From: Chitinophagaceae bacterium
GTDB taxonomy: Bacteria; Bacteroidota; Bacteroidia; Chitinophagales; Chitinophagaceae
DNA: 64,000 bases
NCBI GenBank assembly: GCA_019638625.1
Contig: JAHBTK010000002.1
Location: 992,001-1,056,000 of the forward strand
Reading direction: 5' to 3'
Positions 62,095 through 64,000 of this stretch are shown here, piece by piece. Position numbers and translations under genes: made by a program. A model generated the notes under the pieces. That model had not been told where the DNA came from. It made no database searches and saw nothing but the letters and a program-made list of their open reading frames with translations. Every line of letters begins with the position of its first letter. Positions within the stretch are counted from its first letter, which is position 1.

Positions 62095-62624
62095 CTTTTG
62101 TCATTCGTTTCAAATTTTAGTAGTTCGGTATAAGGGTTACCTGTCAAGCCGAGTGCTAATGCAAACGCTGGTTCTGTCTTCTGTCCTTGTCGTTTGAGTT
62201 CAATAATTTGTTGTCTGAATTTTTCTCCGTGTTTGTTTAGCAAATTATGTTCAACTATTAAATGTCTGTATGCAAATTGTTGTTTTGTCGGAATACTTTG
62301 TCCAAAAATCTCAATTTCAAAACCGTCCAAAAAGAAGTTGGCGACAATAGCCAATGTGTCTAAACTTGGTTGTTCTCTGATTGCAAAACTTCTTTCGCTA
62401 TTAAAATTGTCTGTGATTGATTTTTGAAACTCTTGTTTGTCTGCGAAACAGCAAATAATGTCAAGGTCGCTATTTTCTATGTCAATGTTTATGGGTATTG
62501 TCCCGACAAGAATGGGGTCAAACTGTTTAAGTTTTGATAAAATTTGATTATTCGTCAAGATAGAATATGCTTGTCGTTGTCGGTTGTTTCCGTGTTGTAA
62601 ATATTCTATATTGTCAAAATTCAT
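62082..62624 (-). CDS. DUF4269 family protein
   Basis: 180 residues from the ATG at 62624. IEYLQHGNNRQRQAYSIL, FDPILVGTIPINIDIENSDL and DIICCFADKQEFQKSITDNF (nucleotidyltransferase-like GS..D-D pattern), EIEIFGQSIPTKQQFAYRHL are the DUF4269 blocks. The ATG follows the cupin stop by 2 bp, so both genes form one cassette. Stop codon supplied by the element core. Confidence 0.87.
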   Translation of the reverse strand: MNFDNIEYLQHGNNRQRQAYSILTNNQILSKLKQFDPILVGTIPINIDIENSDLDIICCFADKQEFQKSITDNFNSERSFAIREQPSLDTLAIVANFFLDGFEIEIFGQSIPTKQQFAYRHLIVEHNLLNKHGEKFRQQIIELKRQGQKTEPAFALALGLTGNPYTELLKFETNDKSPNR

Positions 62625-62626
62625 AT

Positions 62627-63109
62627 TCACAAACTTAGTTTTTCAATTTCGGTTTTGATGTTTGGAAACGCTTTTATCAATTCATTTTTATTGCCCAATT
62701 CATAGTCGTCAAAGTCAAAACCCGGTGCAACAATACAACTGACAAGTGCAAATCCTTTTTCGTTTTTAAGTCGTGCGGCAAACCAAACATTTGCTGTTAT
62801 AATAACCTGCGGTTCTTCATTCAAGTCTAACCGATTACCCAAAGTTTTTGTTTCTAATTTTCCGTCATTGGTTATCATAAATATTTCCAAAGGCTCGCCT
62901 TGATGAAAAAGCCAAAGTTCGTCTGAACTTACTTTGTGAAAATGTGATTTGTCTGTGTCTTTCAGAAGATAATAAACCGCAGTTCCCGTATTTCTTACCT
63001 TACCGTTGTCAAGTGTAATTGATTTTTCGCCCCTATAAGTTTCCCTGTAAAAACCGCCTTCGGGGTGTCTGGTCAGATTAAGTTTTTCTATTATCGTTTC
63101 TGCTGTCAT
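62627..63109 (-). CDS. Cupin protein, DUF985
   Basis: 160 residues. RHPEGGFYRETYR, TAVYYLLKDTDKSHFHKVSS, DELWLFHQGEPLEIFMITN and PQVIITANVWFAARLKNEKG are the DUF985 cupin blocks with His ligands in SHFHKV. Substrate unknown. First gene of the first cassette of the array; 50 bp after the array's right boundary. Confidence 0.9.
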   Translation of the reverse strand: MTAETIIEKLNLTRHPEGGFYRETYRGEKSITLDNGKVRNTGTAVYYLLKDTDKSHFHKVSSDELWLFHQGEPLEIFMITNDGKLETKTLGNRLDLNEEPQVIITANVWFAARLKNEKGFALVSCIVAPGFDFDDYELGNKNELIKAFPNIKTEIEKLSL

Positions 63110-63117
63110 TTTGTTTA

Positions 63118-63179
63118 AAAGTGTCTGTGTTGCCGTGTCGTCCTTGCCTGACCGCTAACTCATAAATTTATGACACTTT
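63118..63179. promoter_or_regulatory. Right boundary of the array with palindrome (possible attI-like site)
   Basis: The last core GTTAGCGG (minus strand) is at 63,159. Directly beside it is the perfect 14-bp palindrome TCATAAATTTATGA (63,160-63,173). Inverted 8-mers AAAGTGTC (63,118) and GACACTTT (63,172) flank the junction. In an integron this is the position of the attI site and the cassette promoter. No integrase is seen next to it. Confidence 0.4.
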
Positions 63180-63212
63180 TAGGAATCAAGTGTACAAAAT
63201 AGGCGTTGATTA

Positions 63213-63449
63213 TTAACGCTTTAGGGTTCGCCATAAAAATTGTTGTGCCGCCAATACAACTTTCGCCTTATCCGTATATAACCGTGTATACACGTCTCCA
63301 CACGGATATCTACCCCATAGCTCCGCCTTCTCTCCCATGTGTAATTGCAGGCTCTCGCTTGAATCTGCACGCATAATGCATCCCAAATCCGGATCATGCA
63401 GGATGCACTGATAAGCCATTAAACCGATTGTACAGGTTTGAGTGGCCAT
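63213..63449 (-). CDS. Doubtful small protein outside the array
   Basis: 78 residues (MATQTCTIGLMAYQCILHDP..., ending LAAQQFLWRTLKR). No family recognised and no clear promoter. It may be the end of a decayed gene or a chance frame. Confidence 0.3.
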   Translation of the reverse strand: MATQTCTIGLMAYQCILHDPDLGCIMRADSSESLQLHMGEKAELWGRYPCGDVYTRLYTDKAKVVLAAQQFLWRTLKR

Positions 63450-63700
63450 CCCCTCCGGATGGTCTTCAGACGGGCAATCAAAAAGTGAGGATTAAAAAGG
63501 ATTGGTCAGGATAAGGTGGTTTTCATAATATCAAAAATCCGCTGCGGTGGAAAATGGTGCGGGTCACAGTGACAGTGCGGGTAAGGCAGGTAGCCCGGCT
63601 TCCGGTTATTTCAAGACCCATGCCCGGATTGCCGGTGCAAACCGGTTGTATAGCTCACAATTACAGCTTTTTGTTGTACCTTTTTTGAAAAATTATCCAT
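63450..63700. other. 251-bp stretch before the holin-family gene
   Basis: No gene or repeat recognised. GC is higher than in the array. The final 50 bases (TTTTTTGAAAAATTATCCAT) are AT-rich and probably contain the leader of the next gene. Confidence 0.3.
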
Positions 63701-64000
63701 ATGGGCTTTATCATACGCATCCTGGTAACCGGGGCGGTGGCTTTCGGGTTATCCTATATTTTAAAGGGAATTCACATTGATACGTACTGGACCGCTATCC
63801 TGTTTGCCTTGGTGCTGGCGGTCATCAATATCATCATTCGCCCGATCTTTATACTGCTTACCATACCCATCACCGTTGTCACGTTCGGGTTGTTCCTGTT
63901 CGTCATCAATGCCCTGCTGGTGCTGCTGGCAGCCAAATTCATCAGCGGCATACAAATAGATGGCTTCTGGTGGGGACTGCTTTTCAGTTTCCTGCTTTCG
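63701..64000 (+). CDS. Phage holin family protein (DUF360-like), 3' end cut by window
   Basis: 100 residues visible: MGFIIRILVTGAVAFGLSYI, HIDTYWTAILFALVLAVINI, RPIFILLTIPITVVTFGLFL and FVINALLVLLAAKFISGIQI are four transmembrane helices with the pattern of this family (N-x-x-x-R-P-I). Members are small integral membrane proteins often annotated as holin-like, though their role in non-phage genomes is unknown. The last residues are beyond the window. Confidence 0.9.
   Translation, partial: MGFIIRILVTGAVAFGLSYILKGIHIDTYWTAILFALVLAVINIIIRPIFILLTIPITVVTFGLFLFVINALLVLLAAKFISGIQIDGFWWGLLFSFLLS

Larger units (their letters stand above)
48686..63159 (-). mobile_element. Integron-like cassette array without integrase (attC-like elements, minus-strand genes)
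   Basis: All 16 cassette genes in this 14.5-kb stretch, plus an intron-encoded reverse transcriptase, are on the minus strand. Genes or small groups are separated by attC-like elements with imperfect inverted arms. Reading the minus strand, each unit begins TTRNNN..., then gene(s), then an inner end that is complementary to that beginning, then the element body. Examples of beginning/end: TTAGCGGTCAGG / AACCGCTAAC (cupin-DUF4269), TTGTAGGCAACC / GGCTGCCTACAAC (GIY-YIG), TTGTGCGGC / GACCGCACAAC, TCACCTGCC / GGCAGGTAAC, TTAGCAGTAATTTT / AAAACTACTGCCAAC. Integron cassettes behave this way because the cut falls inside the core site. Core ends follow G^TT but not the standard RRRY of class 1. No integrase gene lies in the window. 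Confidence 0.75.

Noticed and set aside
48686..63159. A class 1-type integron or one with intI in the array
   Set aside because: No integrase, no known resistance cassette, and core ends (GTTAGTGG, GTTGTGCG, GTTACCTG) do not fit GTTRRRY. Only the geometry, not the sequence, matches.
48686..63159. CRISPR array
   Set aside because: The repeats are inverted, long, spaced 0.6-3.5 kb apart and separated by genes; no short direct repeats with unique spacers.
63547..63780. 77-codon plus-strand frame before the holin-family gene
   Set aside because: Overlaps the holin-family gene in another frame and has no recognisable content.
1..64000. tRNA or rRNA genes
   Set aside because: No cloverleaf or rRNA-like sequence was noticed by reading; a tRNAscan run would be needed to exclude a missed tRNA.

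Overview
The window looks like a chromosome segment of a Bacteroidota bacterium, most likely near Chitinophagaceae. The reasons are a full-length SprA and a PorT (type IX secretion and gliding apparatus), a menaquinone-type UbiE, -7 promoter boxes of the TAnnTTTG type, few Shine-Dalgarno sequences, and several Cys-anchored lipoproteins of Bacteroidota style. Placement below phylum level is inference.

Layout. 1-4.3 kb: a truncated GlxA-like AraC regulator, VOC and SRPBCC proteins, an EndoQ-type PHP nuclease and an SDR. 4.4-13.9 kb: sprA and ruvA on the minus strand, diverging from fabH. 14.1-21.7 kb: a suppressor-of-fused domain protein, a J-domain membrane protein with an altered HPD motif, a LytTR response regulator with its two-component beta-propeller kinase, small lipoproteins and decayed stretches. 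22.1-24.1 kb: a small AT-rich island (secreted protein, MmcQ, GNAT). 24.2-31.2 kb, minus strand: oxidative pentose phosphate genes zwf and gnd, an acyltransferase, VanZ-like protein, gcvH and a secreted low-complexity protein. 31.4-40.7 kb: M1 aminopeptidase, purC, a lactonase that may serve the zwf/gnd pathway, EI24 membrane protein, AAG glycosylase, ubiE and porT. 40.7-43.6 kb, minus strand: four overlapping genes (M23 peptidase, bcp, HELKH protein, alkyltransferase-like protein). 44.6-48.4 kb: a DUF1080 protein followed by a very large cytochrome c/dehydrogenase lipoprotein.

From about 48,686 to 63,159 the sequence changes character. It becomes visibly AT-richer, all 16 cassette genes and the intron-encoded RT lie on the minus strand, and the genes or small gene groups are separated by 130-230 bp elements with imperfect inverted arms. 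The ends of successive elements are arranged as in integron cassettes: the first bases of each unit (TTRNNN...) are complementary to the last bases after its own gene(s), while the two ends of one integrated element need not match. Nine units can be delimited, some with two to four genes. The cargo is mixed: cupin, DUF4269, GIY-YIG/DUF4357, Crp, quinone oxidoreductase, YdeI, a SnoaL-SDR-membrane-AraC operon, lipoproteins and unknowns. No integrase is in the window. A group II intron with its reverse transcriptase sits inside one element. A lone relative of these elements follows the gene at 22.2 kb. I read this as a divergent integron-like cassette array (a cluster of attC-like sites without an integrase); it is the most interesting content here.

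The window ends with an unrecognised small reading frame and the start of a phage-holin-family (DUF360-like) membrane protein.
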